Assembly: GCA_019419865.1 (NCBI GenBank)
Contig: JAHZIG010000024.1
Location: 1-41,233, forward strand
Origin: Clostridiales bacterium
Lineage (GTDB): Bacteria; Bacillota; Clostridia; Monoglobales; Monoglobaceae
DNA length: 41,233 nucleotides
Direction: 5' to 3'
The translations under genes were made by a program, and so were the position numbers. Below are positions 17,784 to 25,933 of this stretch, piece by piece (positions within the stretch are counted from its first letter, which is position 1; each line of letters starts with the position of its first letter). The notes below the pieces were generated by a model. That model did no database searches. It was not told where the DNA came from and saw only the letters and a program-made list of their open reading frames with translations.

Positions 17784-18740
17784 ATGTTAAGAAAACAAAA
17801 CTCGTTTTTTCCCGCGGAAGCGTATATAAAGTACGCGGATAAGGACTGCGTCGTATATAGGATGGAATTTGACGACGGATACGGACACATGGTATCGCGC
17901 GAGATCATGCCGGGAATAACGCTTATATCAAACGACTTCCATACCCGGCGGCCCCTTCCGCATAACGCAAGACCCGGCTTGATAGAGATCAATCACTGCC
18001 TGAAGGGCGCTTTTGAATGTACGATGCCCGGAGGCCGGACGCTCAGACTCGGGCCTATGGATTTTTCGGCGAGCGATATGGGACGGCCGCCCGCGGATTC
18101 CTTCTTTCCGCTCGGAGAATACAAAGGACTGAGCCTGGTCGTCGATCCCGAAGAGTCGAAGAGGGAACTGGACGCGATCTTAGGCGCCGATACCGTACGC
18201 CCGGCGAAGCTTTTCGAGCGCATTTTTGAAAAGGACTCTTGTATAATCATTCAGGCAAACAGGCAGATACAGCATATCTTCCAGGAGCTGCACGAGCCGC
18301 CCAAGCATGGGGAAACCGCGTATTACCGGCTTAAGACCGCCGAGCTGACGTTGTTTTTGGAATACTGTTACAACCGGCCGCCGCAAAGCCGCGCCGCGTA
18401 TTTCAGCAAAGACGTTTCGGAGCGCATACGCGAGATAGAAGGCAGAATGACCGAGGATATAAGTAATCATATCTCCATCAAAGAACTCGCGCGGGATTTC
18501 AAAATGAGCGAGACCACGCTTAAAAAGCGGTTCGCCGACATGTACGGCGCGCCGCCCTACAAATATCTGAAATATAAGCGCATGGAAAAAGCCGCGTATC
18601 TCTTAGACTCCACCTCCCTCTCCATAACCGAAATTGCCGCCGAATGCGGATACCAAAATACCGGCAAATTCTCCGCCGCGTTCGCAAGCGTGTACGGACT
18701 TACCCCCAGAGAATACAAAAAGGGCGTCTTATTGGATTAA
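17784..18740 (+). CDS. AraC-family regulator of the metallophore-type ABC locus (YbtA-like)
   Basis: 318 residues. The C-terminal ~90 residues form the AraC double helix-turn-helix: SIKELARDFKMSETTLKKRF, then ITEIAAECGYQNTGKFSAAF and GLTPREYKK. The N-terminal ~210 residues are a ligand-binding part without a clear cupin signature, of the type seen in YbtA/PchR regulators, which sense an iron-loaded siderophore. GGAGG (17771-17775) precedes the ATG. The gene is followed by two ABC exporter-fold genes, the same order as ybtA-ybtP-ybtQ in Yersinia. Its promoter carries a palindromic operator, so it is probably repressed by a metal-dependent regulator and itself activates the ABC genes. The role in metal uptake is inference from context. 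Confidence 0.85.
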   Translation: MLRKQNSFFPAEAYIKYADKDCVVYRMEFDDGYGHMVSREIMPGITLISNDFHTRRPLPHNARPGLIEINHCLKGAFECTMPGGRTLRLGPMDFSASDMGRPPADSFFPLGEYKGLSLVVDPEESKRELDAILGADTVRPAKLFERIFEKDSCIIIQANRQIQHIFQELHEPPKHGETAYYRLKTAELTLFLEYCYNRPPQSRAAYFSKDVSERIREIEGRMTEDISNHISIKELARDFKMSETTLKKRFADMYGAPPYKYLKYKRMEKAAYLLDSTSLSITEIAAECGYQNTGKFSAAFASVYGLTPREYKKGVLLD

Positions 18741-18755
18741 AACGTCTAAACGGAG

Positions 18756-18785
18756 TTGTTTTTTACCCCGCTCAGGTATTATACT
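18756..18785 (+). promoter_or_regulatory. Promoter of the ABC transporter pair
   Basis: TTGTTT (18756-18761), 18-bp spacer, TATACT (18780-18785). The -35 is weak, as expected for activator help. The start of transcription falls in the palindrome downstream. Confidence 0.55.
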
Positions 18786-18790
18786 GTTAT

Positions 18791-18812
18791 TTGGTTAGCG
18801 TAAGCTAACCAA
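18791..18812. promoter_or_regulatory. Palindromic operator box 2
   Basis: TTGGTTAGC-GTAA-GCTAACCAA, perfect 9-bp arms. It begins 7 bases after the core -10 (counted from GG), almost the same placement as box 1, so one regulator probably controls both promoters. Confidence 0.75.
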
Positions 18813-18882
18813 TATTCAATTTGGATATTAAACGGACGCGCGCCGTTTTTATCGCAAAATTATTTACGAGGAGGTTCTTAGG

Positions 18883-20661
18883 TTGAAGAAACGATCTAAC
18901 TTATCAAGACTGACGAGCTACGCCGGAGGGCGCAGGATACTTACGTATCTTTCGTGGGCGCTGTCGGCCGCGAGCGCGCTTATAGCCCTTGTTCCGTTCT
19001 GGTATATATGGCGAATCATTCGCGACGTACTCGAAGCGTCGCCCGATTTCTCGAGAGCGGAGAATATCGCGGATTACGGCTGGTCGGCGGCGCTGTTCGC
19101 GGCAATATCCATCGTCGTGTACATAGCGGCGCTGATGTGTTCGCATCTGAGCGCGTTTCGGATAGCCTCGAATATCAGGAAAACGCTTATGCGGCATATC
19201 GCCGCGCTCCCCTTGGGCATAACCGAAAAATACGGGAGCGGAAAGCTCAGAAGGATAGTGAACGATTCGAGCTGCGCCGCCGAAACCTATCTGGCGCACA
19301 GACTGCCCGACAAAGCCGGAGCGATCGCAACGCCGATAGGACTGCTGTGCTTACTGCTCGCGTTCGACTGGCGGCTCGGGCTTTTGAGCCTTATCCCCGT
19401 TGTTTTGGGATTTATGATAATGACCAAGATGACGGGCGCCGATATGGAGCGGAAAATGAAAGAATATCAAAACTCGCTTTCAGATATGTCCAACGAGGCG
19501 GTAGAATACGTCCGCGGCATACCGGTAGTCAAAACTTTCGGGCAGACGGTGTTTTCTTTTAAGAGGTTTAAGGCGTCGATAGACAATTACGAAAAGTGGG
19601 TCATAGCCTACACAAAGGCGCTGCGGCTGCCGATGATGTTTTACACTGCGGCGATAAACGGCGTATTCGCGTTTTTGATAGCGGGAGCCATCATATTCTC
19701 ACGCGGCGGCGTAACGAACGATCTGCTCCTGAATCTTATCTTCTATATAATTATAACTCCGGTCATCGGAACGACCCTCACAAAGATAATGTTTATGAGC
19801 GAGGACTCGATGATCGCGGGCGACGCGCTGAGCAGGATTGACGAAGTTCTCAGCGAAAGGCCGCTGCCGAGCGGCGAACGCGGAGGTTATCCGTCCGATA
19901 ATTCCGTCTCGATCGAGCATGTGAGCTACAGCTACGACGGCGTAAAAAACGCCTTAAACAACGTTTCCCTCTCGATAAGACCGGGAGAGACCGCGGCGCT
20001 CGTCGGGCCCTCGGGCGGCGGCAAGACGACGCTTGCGAATATCGTCGCAAGATTTTTCGATCCGCAGAAAGGACGCGTACTCATAGGCGGCGTGGATATA
20101 CGCGACATTCCTAAAGAGAAACTTATGGACTCGGTGTCGTTCGTATTCCAGAACAGCCGCCTTATCAAGGCGTCGATACTCGAAAACGTGAGGATGGCGA
20201 AGCCGGACGCGCCGAGAGAAGAGGTCGTTCGCGCTCTGGAGACGGCGCAGTGCGCCGATATAATCGCCAAGCTGCCTAACGGCATAGATACGGTCGTTGG
20301 AACAAACGGCATATATCTGTCGGGCGGCGAACAACAGAGAGTCGCCATAGCCCGCGCCGCTTTGAAAAACGCGCCGATCCTGATCCTCGACGAGGCCACG
20401 GCGTTCGCCGACCCCGACAACGAGGTTCGCGTACAGCGGGCGTTGTCGGCGCTTTCGAAGGGCAAGACGGTCATAATGATTGCGCACAGGCTGTCGTCCG
20501 TTACGAACGCGGACCGTATCTGCGTTATGAGCGACGGCTCTATAGTCGAAAGCGGCGCTTTCAGCGAGCTTATCGAAAAAGACTGCATATTCGCGCGCAT
20601 GTGGAAGGAATACTCAAAATCCGCGGACTGGAAAATAGAAAAGGAGGCGAAACAGTTATGA
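18883..20661 (+). CDS. ABC transporter, fused membrane and ATPase domains (YbtP/IrtA-like half)
   Basis: 592 residues from a TTG start with GAGGAGG 8 bases upstream. Six membrane helices fill residues ~15-310 (exporter fold). The ATPase domain follows, with Walker A GPSGGGKTT (Lys ~381), signature LSGGEQQR, and Walker B ILILDEATAFADPDNE. The 'EATAFADP.NE' form of Walker B is typical of YbtP/YbtQ and IrtA/IrtB, exporter-fold proteins that import iron-siderophore complexes. It should form a heterodimer with the product of the next gene, whose ATG overlaps this stop (ATGA). No siderophore synthesis genes are present, so use of a foreign metallophore is more likely than a self-made one. A drug or peptide exporter remains possible. 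Confidence 0.9.
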   Translation: MKKRSNLSRLTSYAGGRRILTYLSWALSAASALIALVPFWYIWRIIRDVLEASPDFSRAENIADYGWSAALFAAISIVVYIAALMCSHLSAFRIASNIRKTLMRHIAALPLGITEKYGSGKLRRIVNDSSCAAETYLAHRLPDKAGAIATPIGLLCLLLAFDWRLGLLSLIPVVLGFMIMTKMTGADMERKMKEYQNSLSDMSNEAVEYVRGIPVVKTFGQTVFSFKRFKASIDNYEKWVIAYTKALRLPMMFYTAAINGVFAFLIAGAIIFSRGGVTNDLLLNLIFYIIITPVIGTTLTKIMFMSEDSMIAGDALSRIDEVLSERPLPSGERGGYPSDNSVSIEHVSYSYDGVKNALNNVSLSIRPGETAALVGPSGGGKTTLANIVARFFDPQKGRVLIGGVDIRDIPKEKLMDSVSFVFQNSRLIKASILENVRMAKPDAPREEVVRALETAQCADIIAKLPNGIDTVVGTNGIYLSGGEQQRVAIARAALKNAPILILDEATAFADPDNEVRVQRALSALSKGKTVIMIAHRLSSVTNADRICVMSDGSIVESGAFSELIEKDCIFARMWKEYSKSADWKIEKEAKQL

Positions 20662-22391
20662 TAAAGAAACTTCAAAGACGCTTCGCTCTGTCAAGGCAGG
20701 GCGCGGTCGATCTGATAAAGGGATGCCTTGCATGCGCCGTACAGGATATATCATTTATGGCGCCCGTCGCGCTTTTATATTATCTCGTCGTCGATATGAT
20801 CGGCGGCGGCGTTAGCGGCGGCAGGATAGCCTTTTATACCGTCGGCGCGGTTATCTGCCTGGCGCTCATATTTGCCGTAACATATTTTCAGTACAACGCC
20901 ACGTATCTCGCCACATATGTGGAAAGCGGCGTGCGGCGTATAACTCTTGCCGAGCGTCTGCGAAAGATACCGCTTTCGTTCTTCGGGAAAAAGGATATTG
21001 CCGATCTGACGAATTCGGTCATGGGCGACTGCGCCACGCTTGAAACGGCGTTTTCGCATTACGTTCCAGCGCTCGCAGGCTCGGTCGTCTCCACGACGCT
21101 CATTTCGATCTGCCTGTTTTTCTACGACTGGCGCATGGCTCTGGCGGCCGTATGGGTCCTGCCGGTCGCGTTTGCGATAACGCTCTTTTCCGCGCATATT
21201 CAGGGCTATTTCAATAAAAAAGCCTCCGCCGCAAACGTAGCGCTCGAGACGGGCGTTCAGGAGTGTATTGAAAGTTTGCAGGATCTTAAGGCAAACAACG
21301 CCGAGAAACGCTATCTCAAAGGGCTCTATAAAAAGATAGACTACGCCGAAAAGCGTCATATCATAACGGAGCTGGGAACGGCGCTCTTTGTCGTCTCGTC
21401 AACGCTTATATTAAAATTCGGTATAGCCACAGTCGCGCTCGTCGGGTCGATCCTGCTGATTAGAGGCGAGATAGACATACCGCTGTTCTTTATGTTCCTG
21501 CTCGTCGCCTCTCGGCTCTATTCGCCGCTTGAAGGCGCGCTTCAGAACCTTGCGGCGATCATATCCACAAAGACGAACATCGACCGCATGAACGAAATAC
21601 TCGATCGCCCTGTCCAGACGGGCTCGAACACGCTGACAAACGACGGCTGCGACGTCAAGTTCGAACATGTGGGCTTTGCGTATAACACCGGCGAGACCGT
21701 ACTAAACGACGTCTCCTTTACCGCAAAGCAGGGCGAAGTCACGGCGCTCGTCGGCCCGTCGGGCGGCGGAAAAACGACGGTATCCCGCCTTGCCGCGCGG
21801 TTTTGGGATATCGACGAGGGTAAGATCACGGTCGGCGGTATGGATGTATCAAAAATAGAGCCGGAAACGCTGTTGTCGCTGTACTCCATCGTGTTCCAGG
21901 ACGTCACGCTCTTTAACAACACCGTCATGGAAAATATCAGGATCGGGAAAAAGGACGCGACCGACGAGGAAGTCGTAGCCGCCGCGCGGCTCGCCAACTG
22001 CGAAGAATTTGTAAATAAACTGCCGAACGGCTATGACAGCATGATCGGCGAAAACGGCTGCGAGCTGTCCGGCGGCGAACGTCAGCGCATTTCCATCGCG
22101 AGGGCGTTTCTCAAGGACGCGCCGATAATCCTGTTGGACGAGGCGACGGCAAGCCTCGACGTGGAAAACGAGACGCTTATACAGTCGGCGCTATCGAGAC
22201 TCATAAAGGACAAGACGGTACTTGTTATAGCCCATCGTATGCGAACGGTAAGCGGCGCGGATAAAGTGATAGTACTCTCCGGCGGCTCCGTCGCGGAACA
22301 GGGAAAACCCGACGAACTTATGAAAAACGGAAAGATATATCCGCATATGGTAAAGCTCCAGACGACGAGCCAAGACTGGAAGCTTAAGTAA
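20658..22391 (+). CDS. ABC transporter, fused membrane and ATPase domains (YbtQ/IrtB-like half)
   Basis: 577 residues. The start is the ATG at 20658, 11 bases after AAGGAGG; earlier in-frame ATGs lie inside the preceding gene and lack a site. Six membrane helices (~20-300) precede the ATPase domain with Walker A GPSGGGKTT (Lys ~371), signature LSGGERQR, and Walker B IILLDEATASLD. Both halves of the pair have the catalytic Glu, so both ATP sites look competent. The ATGA overlap with the upstream gene means translational coupling and a 1:1 heterodimer. Here Walker B is the ordinary EATASLD form, unlike its partner. The gene ends at a strong terminator shared with the convergent MFS gene. Confidence 0.9.
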   Translation: MIKKLQRRFALSRQGAVDLIKGCLACAVQDISFMAPVALLYYLVVDMIGGGVSGGRIAFYTVGAVICLALIFAVTYFQYNATYLATYVESGVRRITLAERLRKIPLSFFGKKDIADLTNSVMGDCATLETAFSHYVPALAGSVVSTTLISICLFFYDWRMALAAVWVLPVAFAITLFSAHIQGYFNKKASAANVALETGVQECIESLQDLKANNAEKRYLKGLYKKIDYAEKRHIITELGTALFVVSSTLILKFGIATVALVGSILLIRGEIDIPLFFMFLLVASRLYSPLEGALQNLAAIISTKTNIDRMNEILDRPVQTGSNTLTNDGCDVKFEHVGFAYNTGETVLNDVSFTAKQGEVTALVGPSGGGKTTVSRLAARFWDIDEGKITVGGMDVSKIEPETLLSLYSIVFQDVTLFNNTVMENIRIGKKDATDEEVVAAARLANCEEFVNKLPNGYDSMIGENGCELSGGERQRISIARAFLKDAPIILLDEATASLDVENETLIQSALSRLIKDKTVLVIAHRMRTVSGADKVIVLSGGSVAEQGKPDELMKNGKIYPHMVKLQTTSQDWKLK

Positions 22392-22444
22392 GGGTTATTT
22401 TCCCAATGCTTATACCCTGCGCCACAAATATCATAACCTAAAAA

Positions 22445-22494
22445 CCGGGGACGGCTTCTCTGCGCGAGATCCGTCCCCGGCCGTTCTTATTTTA
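22445..22494. terminator. Strong bidirectional terminator
   Basis: CCGGGGACGG (22445-22454) pairs perfectly with CCGTCCCCGG (22471-22480), a 10-bp GC-rich stem. CGTTCTTATTTT follows on the plus strand. It separates the convergent ABC and MFS genes; for the minus strand the T tract is weak. Confidence 0.85.
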
Positions 22495-23680
22495 AAAGCC
22501 GCGGCTCAGTTCTTTTCTTTTTTATATACAACATTAAGCATACAAGCGCCGCCGGGAATACCGTCGCCGCCAGGATCCCGGCCTTCATGTTCCCGCCGAC
22601 CGCGTCCGACGCGAAACCGACCAGCGTCGGGCCGAGAGAACAGCCCAGGTCGCCCGCCAGAGCGAGAAAAGCGAACATAGCCGTGCCGCCTGCGGGAAGA
22701 GCGGCGGACGCCTTACTGAACGACCCCGGCCACATCGCGCCCACCGAAAAACCGCATACGGCGCAGCCGACAAGACTGAGCGCCGGGAGCGGCGACAGGG
22801 ATATAAGCAGATAGGCCGCGACGCAGAGCAGGGCGCTTACGGTCATGAATTTATCTATATCTATCCCGTCGCCGTACTTGCCGTAAAACGCTCTCGAACT
22901 TCCCATCAGCGCCGCGAACGTCAGCGGCCCGGCTAAGTCGCCGACCGTCTTCGAGACGCCGAGCCCCGTCTCGGCAAACGCGGACGCCCACTGGCTGACC
23001 GCCTGCTCGGACGCTCCCGAACATACCATCATGAGCGCGAAGATCCAGAATATCCTGCTCTTAAACAGATCGACGACCCTCATCCCCTTCTCGCCTTCCG
23101 GTATAAGCGGCGCGATAGGCGTTTTTAGAAAAACGACGCAGTTGGCGAGCGGAACGACCGCCCAGATACAGGCGAGCAGTTTCCAGTTTTCTATACCGAA
23201 AACGCCGAAGAACGCTGTAGATATAAGCACGACGCCCACGTATCCCCAGCAATAGAACGAGTGCAGCAGGCTCATCGCCTTCTCCTTATTGTCCGTAGGG
23301 CAACTCTCAACTATAGGGCTTATCAGGACCTCGAGTAACCCGCCGCCGACCGCGTATATCGCTACCGCCGTCAGTATCCCGGCAAACGGCGATATTATTT
23401 CGGGCAATATCGTCAAGAGGATCAGCCCGGCCGCCGATAGGATCTGAGCCGATATAACGCAGGTCCGGTATCCGAGCCGGTCCGCAAAAACGGGCGAGAG
23501 CAGATCGACGATCAACTGCACGCAGAAATTGACCGTAACAAGAAGCGCGATCTGCGAAAGCGGTATGCCGTACGCGCTCTGAAACGTGATAAAGAGCAGC
23601 GGCGCGAAATTGTTTACTATCGCCTGTACTATATAGCCTATAAAACATGCAAGTATCGTAGTCTTATAAGTCGGTTTCAT
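22487..23680 (-). CDS. MFS transporter (FucP/NarK-type or YbtX-like)
   Basis: 397 residues with about twelve hydrophobic helices and a basic end (KKKRTEPRLLK). The loop after helix 4 reads SPIVESCPTDNKEKAMSLLH followed by SFYCWG, a pattern common in fucose/glucose-type MFS carriers (FucP branch). GGAGGAG stands 3 bases before the ATG. Two readings fit the context. It may be a sugar carrier for the fucosidase and RhaT system 10 kb away. Or it may be the MFS partner of the metallophore locus, as YbtX is beside YbtPQ. It is convergent with the ABC genes and has no copy of their operator that I can see, which weakens the second reading. MFS membership is firm; the substrate is unknown. Confidence 0.85.
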   Translation of the reverse strand: MKPTYKTTILACFIGYIVQAIVNNFAPLLFITFQSAYGIPLSQIALLVTVNFCVQLIVDLLSPVFADRLGYRTCVISAQILSAAGLILLTILPEIISPFAGILTAVAIYAVGGGLLEVLISPIVESCPTDNKEKAMSLLHSFYCWGYVGVVLISTAFFGVFGIENWKLLACIWAVVPLANCVVFLKTPIAPLIPEGEKGMRVVDLFKSRIFWIFALMMVCSGASEQAVSQWASAFAETGLGVSKTVGDLAGPLTFAALMGSSRAFYGKYGDGIDIDKFMTVSALLCVAAYLLISLSPLPALSLVGCAVCGFSVGAMWPGSFSKASAALPAGGTAMFAFLALAGDLGCSLGPTLVGFASDAVGGNMKAGILAATVFPAALVCLMLYIKKKRTEPRLLK

Positions 23681-23754
23681 GGTCTCCTCCGTTTAACTGT
23701 TCTATTTTTTCAAAAAGCTCCTTTTAGCGCCTTGCCGCGGCGAATCCGTTTCAT

Positions 23755-24112
23755 TCAAACGCCCAATAGCGGCGGCTCAGGGTCGCGGTATTTGTAATTC
23801 TCAAACGCTTTGCGCGGATTTTTATTCGCATAGCAATATTTACAGCCGTTCCGTCAGGCGCCGTAAACTCCTATATCCCGGCTCTCTATACAATGACAAT
23901 CCCGCCGCTTCGCTCTGCGTTTGAGATCTTTAAAAACGACGCCGTTTACTTTTCCCAAAATATCGAGCGTCATACGGTCCGAGGCGCGGACTCCGTAACG
24001 CGAAAAATCCCGTTCGTACCGCGGGTCTGGATATATACGCCGCGTTTGCGGACAACAGAACCGAGCCCCGCGCCGAAACATATCCAGCGCCGAAAGCGCT
24101 ATTATCTCCGGC
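23755..24112 (-). pseudogene. Decayed duplicate of the 3' end of the DUF1848 gene
   Basis: This segment matches the last third of the DUF1848 gene at 25926-26852 through most of its length, including SRYGV.AS..MTLDILGK, CHCIESRDIG and CKYCYANKNPRKAFENYKY. It is broken in several ways. A 4-base deletion and two 1-base losses in G runs put the middle out of frame. A TGA (23854-23856) replaces the first Cys of the CLNGCKYC cluster, and two other Cys positions are lost (TCGTNG out of frame, SGCM to SDRM). The copy begins 3 bases after the stop of the HhH glycosylase gene. No start codon or N-terminal two-thirds is present. It is a remnant of a partial duplication, not a gene. Confidence 0.88.
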
Positions 24113-24115
24113 GTT

Positions 24116-24745
24116 TCAATAATTCTGCGCGCAGTCTGTCTTGATCGGGCAAGTATCGCATTTGGGCGTCTTTTTGCAAACGGAAATACAATGCTCCAAG
24201 ATCAGCCAATGATACCTTCCGTAAAGCTCCGCGTCCTCCGGCAGCCCCGCTTTAAAAAAGCATCTTACAGCGGTATCGTCGGAAAAATTATGTCCGAGCC
24301 GCAAGAGCAGTCGCCTGGTATACGCGTCGATTATAAACGCCGGTTTGTAAAACGCATACGTCAAAATAACGTCTGCGGTTTCCGCTCCGACGCCGCGTAT
24401 GGAGAGCAGCTGCGCCCTCAGCTCCGCCGCCGTCTTTTTCTGAACGGTTCGGCGGTCGAAACAATATTGGCGGAACCACTCGGCAAGCGCTTTTATTGTT
24501 CGGGCTTTCGCTTTATAAAAGCCGCAGGGACGTATAAGCCGCTCCAATTCTTCCTCCCGCAAGCCTTCTATAAATTCCGGGCTTAGCCTATCGGCGATCG
24601 CCGCGCAGGTTTTTTCCACGCTGTTCCAGTTGGTATTTTGCACCAATACCGCCTGGAACATGACCGTAAACGGATCGTACGACCACCAGCGCGGCCGTCC
24701 GTAAGCGGCCAGAAGAGCGTTATAAAGGTCTTTTGCGCTTAACAT
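24116..24745 (-). CDS. HhH-GPD DNA glycosylase, MagIII/endonuclease III-like, with Fe-S motif
   Basis: 209 residues from the ATG at 24745 (GAGG 7 bases upstream); a longer reading would run through the preceding gene. The WW..DPFTVM...VLVQNTNW..VEK opening (20-45) is typical of MagIII-type 3-methyladenine glycosylases. The helix-hairpin-helix is IRGVGAETADVIL (116-128) and the catalytic Asp is D140 in FIIDAYTRR. Endonuclease III has a lyase Lys just after GVG; here the position is Glu122, so a monofunctional glycosylase is predicted. Cys190, 196, 199 and 205 form a 4Fe-4S-type cluster, with 5 rather than the usual 6 residues between the first two. It removes damaged (probably alkylated) bases. 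Its start overlaps the mini-MutM stop by 7 bases, so it is the last intact gene of the MarR operon. Confidence 0.85.
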   Translation of the reverse strand: MLSAKDLYNALLAAYGRPRWWSYDPFTVMFQAVLVQNTNWNSVEKTCAAIADRLSPEFIEGLREEELERLIRPCGFYKAKARTIKALAEWFRQYCFDRRTVQKKTAAELRAQLLSIRGVGAETADVILTYAFYKPAFIIDAYTRRLLLRLGHNFSDDTAVRCFFKAGLPEDAELYGRYHWLILEHCISVCKKTPKCDTCPIKTDCAQNY

Positions 24746-25041
24746 GACGCGTCCTCTTGGCAAACCGGACAAAACACGGCGCTCCTGCCGCCTATAACGA
24801 TACGGCGGAGAACCTCTCCGCAGACGGGGCACGGCTCGCCGTCGCCGAGCATAAAAATCAAATATTTTCCGCGACGCGTTATCCCCAAAAACGTCCGTTC
24901 CGTAAGACGCCGGCAAAATTCATCGGCTTCGGGGCGTTCGATAACCTCGGGACGCCTTACCAAAACTTCCTCTATCGAACGCCCTTGCAACTGCGGTTCG
25001 ATTATTCTTTTTATGGTCTCAACTTCCGGTAATTCAGGCAT
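24739..25041 (-). CDS. Miniature MutM/Fpg: N-terminal catalytic strand joined directly to the zinc finger
   Basis: 100 residues, against ~270-280 for normal formamidopyrimidine-DNA glycosylase. It starts MPELPEVET, with the catalytic Pro2 and Glu3, and keeps the ITRRGKYL motif with Lys59. It then jumps from LGDGE straight to PCPVCGEVLRR...IGGRSAVFCPVCQ, the C-terminal zinc finger (Cys71, 74, 91, 94) with its DNA-binding Arg86. About 170-190 residues are missing in frame, including the H2TH domain and most of the beta-sandwich. The frame is open, and start and stop overlap both neighbours (8 and 7 bases), so it is still translated as part of the operon. Either it is a non-functional deletion product kept for translational coupling, or it is a reduced protein with a new role. 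An assembly collapse is a third possibility. Confidence 0.8.
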   Translation of the reverse strand: MPELPEVETIKRIIEPQLQGRSIEEVLVRRPEVIERPEADEFCRRLTERTFLGITRRGKYLIFMLGDGEPCPVCGEVLRRIVIGGRSAVFCPVCQEDASC

Positions 25042-25933
25042 GAGCGTCGCCGTCCTTTCTCGCCGATTTTTTTATCCGCTCGTGATAAAAGTAATTAACA
25101 ACGACCGGCGGAGCGTCGAACGGTTCGCTTACGCTGTCGTCGTTCGTCACATATTTCAGACCAAGCTTCGCGGTATAGTCTTTCAGCTTCTCATCGAGCG
25201 TTTCCCAATAGCCGCGGCTCTTGTTATCGTATATCTCATGATACAACGGCAGGAGTTCGGGGTATTTCTTACGTATGTAATTCATGACGGTCGTTTTGTA
25301 ACTTCCGCGTAGGTTGAGGTTTTCCAGCCATATCAGATTACAATGTTCTTTTACCCGCTCTATGATCGCTTCCGCGTCCGTAATCCCCGGAAATATCGGA
25401 GAGATAAAGCATGTGGCGCGTATTCCGGCGCGGTGAAAAGTTTCCATAGCTTTAAGCCGCCTCCCGATCGTCGGCGCGGCGTCCATATCCCTTTGAAAAT
25501 CCTCGTCCAGCGTATTGATAGACCACGAAACGCGCGCCTGCGGAAACGATTTTATCAACTCTATATCCCGCAGTATCAGATCGCTTTTTGTGGCGATACT
25601 GATCTTCGCGCCGCTGTCCTTCAATTGCAGGAGCAAATCTCTTGTGCGTTCGTATACTTCCTCCTGCGGAAGATAGGGGTCGGTAACGGAACCTATAAAC
25701 AACTCCTTTCCCTCGTATCTTTGCGGATTTTTTATTTCCGGCCAATATTTCACGTCCAAAAAATCTCCCCACGGCTCCGTATGCCCCGTGAAACGCTTCA
25801 TAAAGGAGGCGTAACAGTATTTGCAGCCGTGCGTGCAGCCGATATACGGATTAACGGAGTAATCGCCTACGGGCAGATTTGATCTTGACAAAATACTTTT
25901 TACGCTTATCCGCTTGATTATAGGTTCAGCCAT
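25034..25933 (-). CDS. SPL-family radical SAM protein (spore photoproduct lyase-like)
   Basis: 299 residues. The radical SAM cluster motif is C33-X3-C37-X2-C40 in IGCTHGCKYCYA, which binds the 4Fe-4S that cleaves S-adenosylmethionine. The surrounding text (NPYIGCTHGCKYCYA, FIGSVTDPYLP, ISIATKSDLILRD, ATCFISPIFPGITD) matches the SPL-like family, also called Rv2578c-like. True spore photoproduct lyase repairs a thymine dimer of spores; most relatives are uncharacterised and may act on nucleic acids. This one is shorter and lacks recognisable SPL C-terminal features, so dimer repair is not claimed. A moderate AAAGGGA site precedes the ATG. The start overlaps the DUF1848 stop by 8 bases and the stop overlaps the mini-MutM start by 8 bases, so translation is tightly coupled. 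Confidence 0.88.
   Translation of the reverse strand: MAEPIIKRISVKSILSRSNLPVGDYSVNPYIGCTHGCKYCYASFMKRFTGHTEPWGDFLDVKYWPEIKNPQRYEGKELFIGSVTDPYLPQEEVYERTRDLLLQLKDSGAKISIATKSDLILRDIELIKSFPQARVSWSINTLDEDFQRDMDAAPTIGRRLKAMETFHRAGIRATCFISPIFPGITDAEAIIERVKEHCNLIWLENLNLRGSYKTTVMNYIRKKYPELLPLYHEIYDNKSRGYWETLDEKLKDYTAKLGLKYVTNDDSVSEPFDAPPVVVNYFYHERIKKSARKDGDAHA

Noticed and set aside
22487..23680. Assigning the MFS gene as ybtX or as fucP
   Set aside because: Sequence patterns lean to FucP-type carriers while context leans to the metallophore locus. Neither is decisive, so no symbol was given.
25034..25933. Calling the radical SAM gene a true spore photoproduct lyase (splB)
   Set aside because: It shares the cluster motif and family blocks but is shorter and lacks recognisable SplB-specific features; it better fits the broader SPL-like group.
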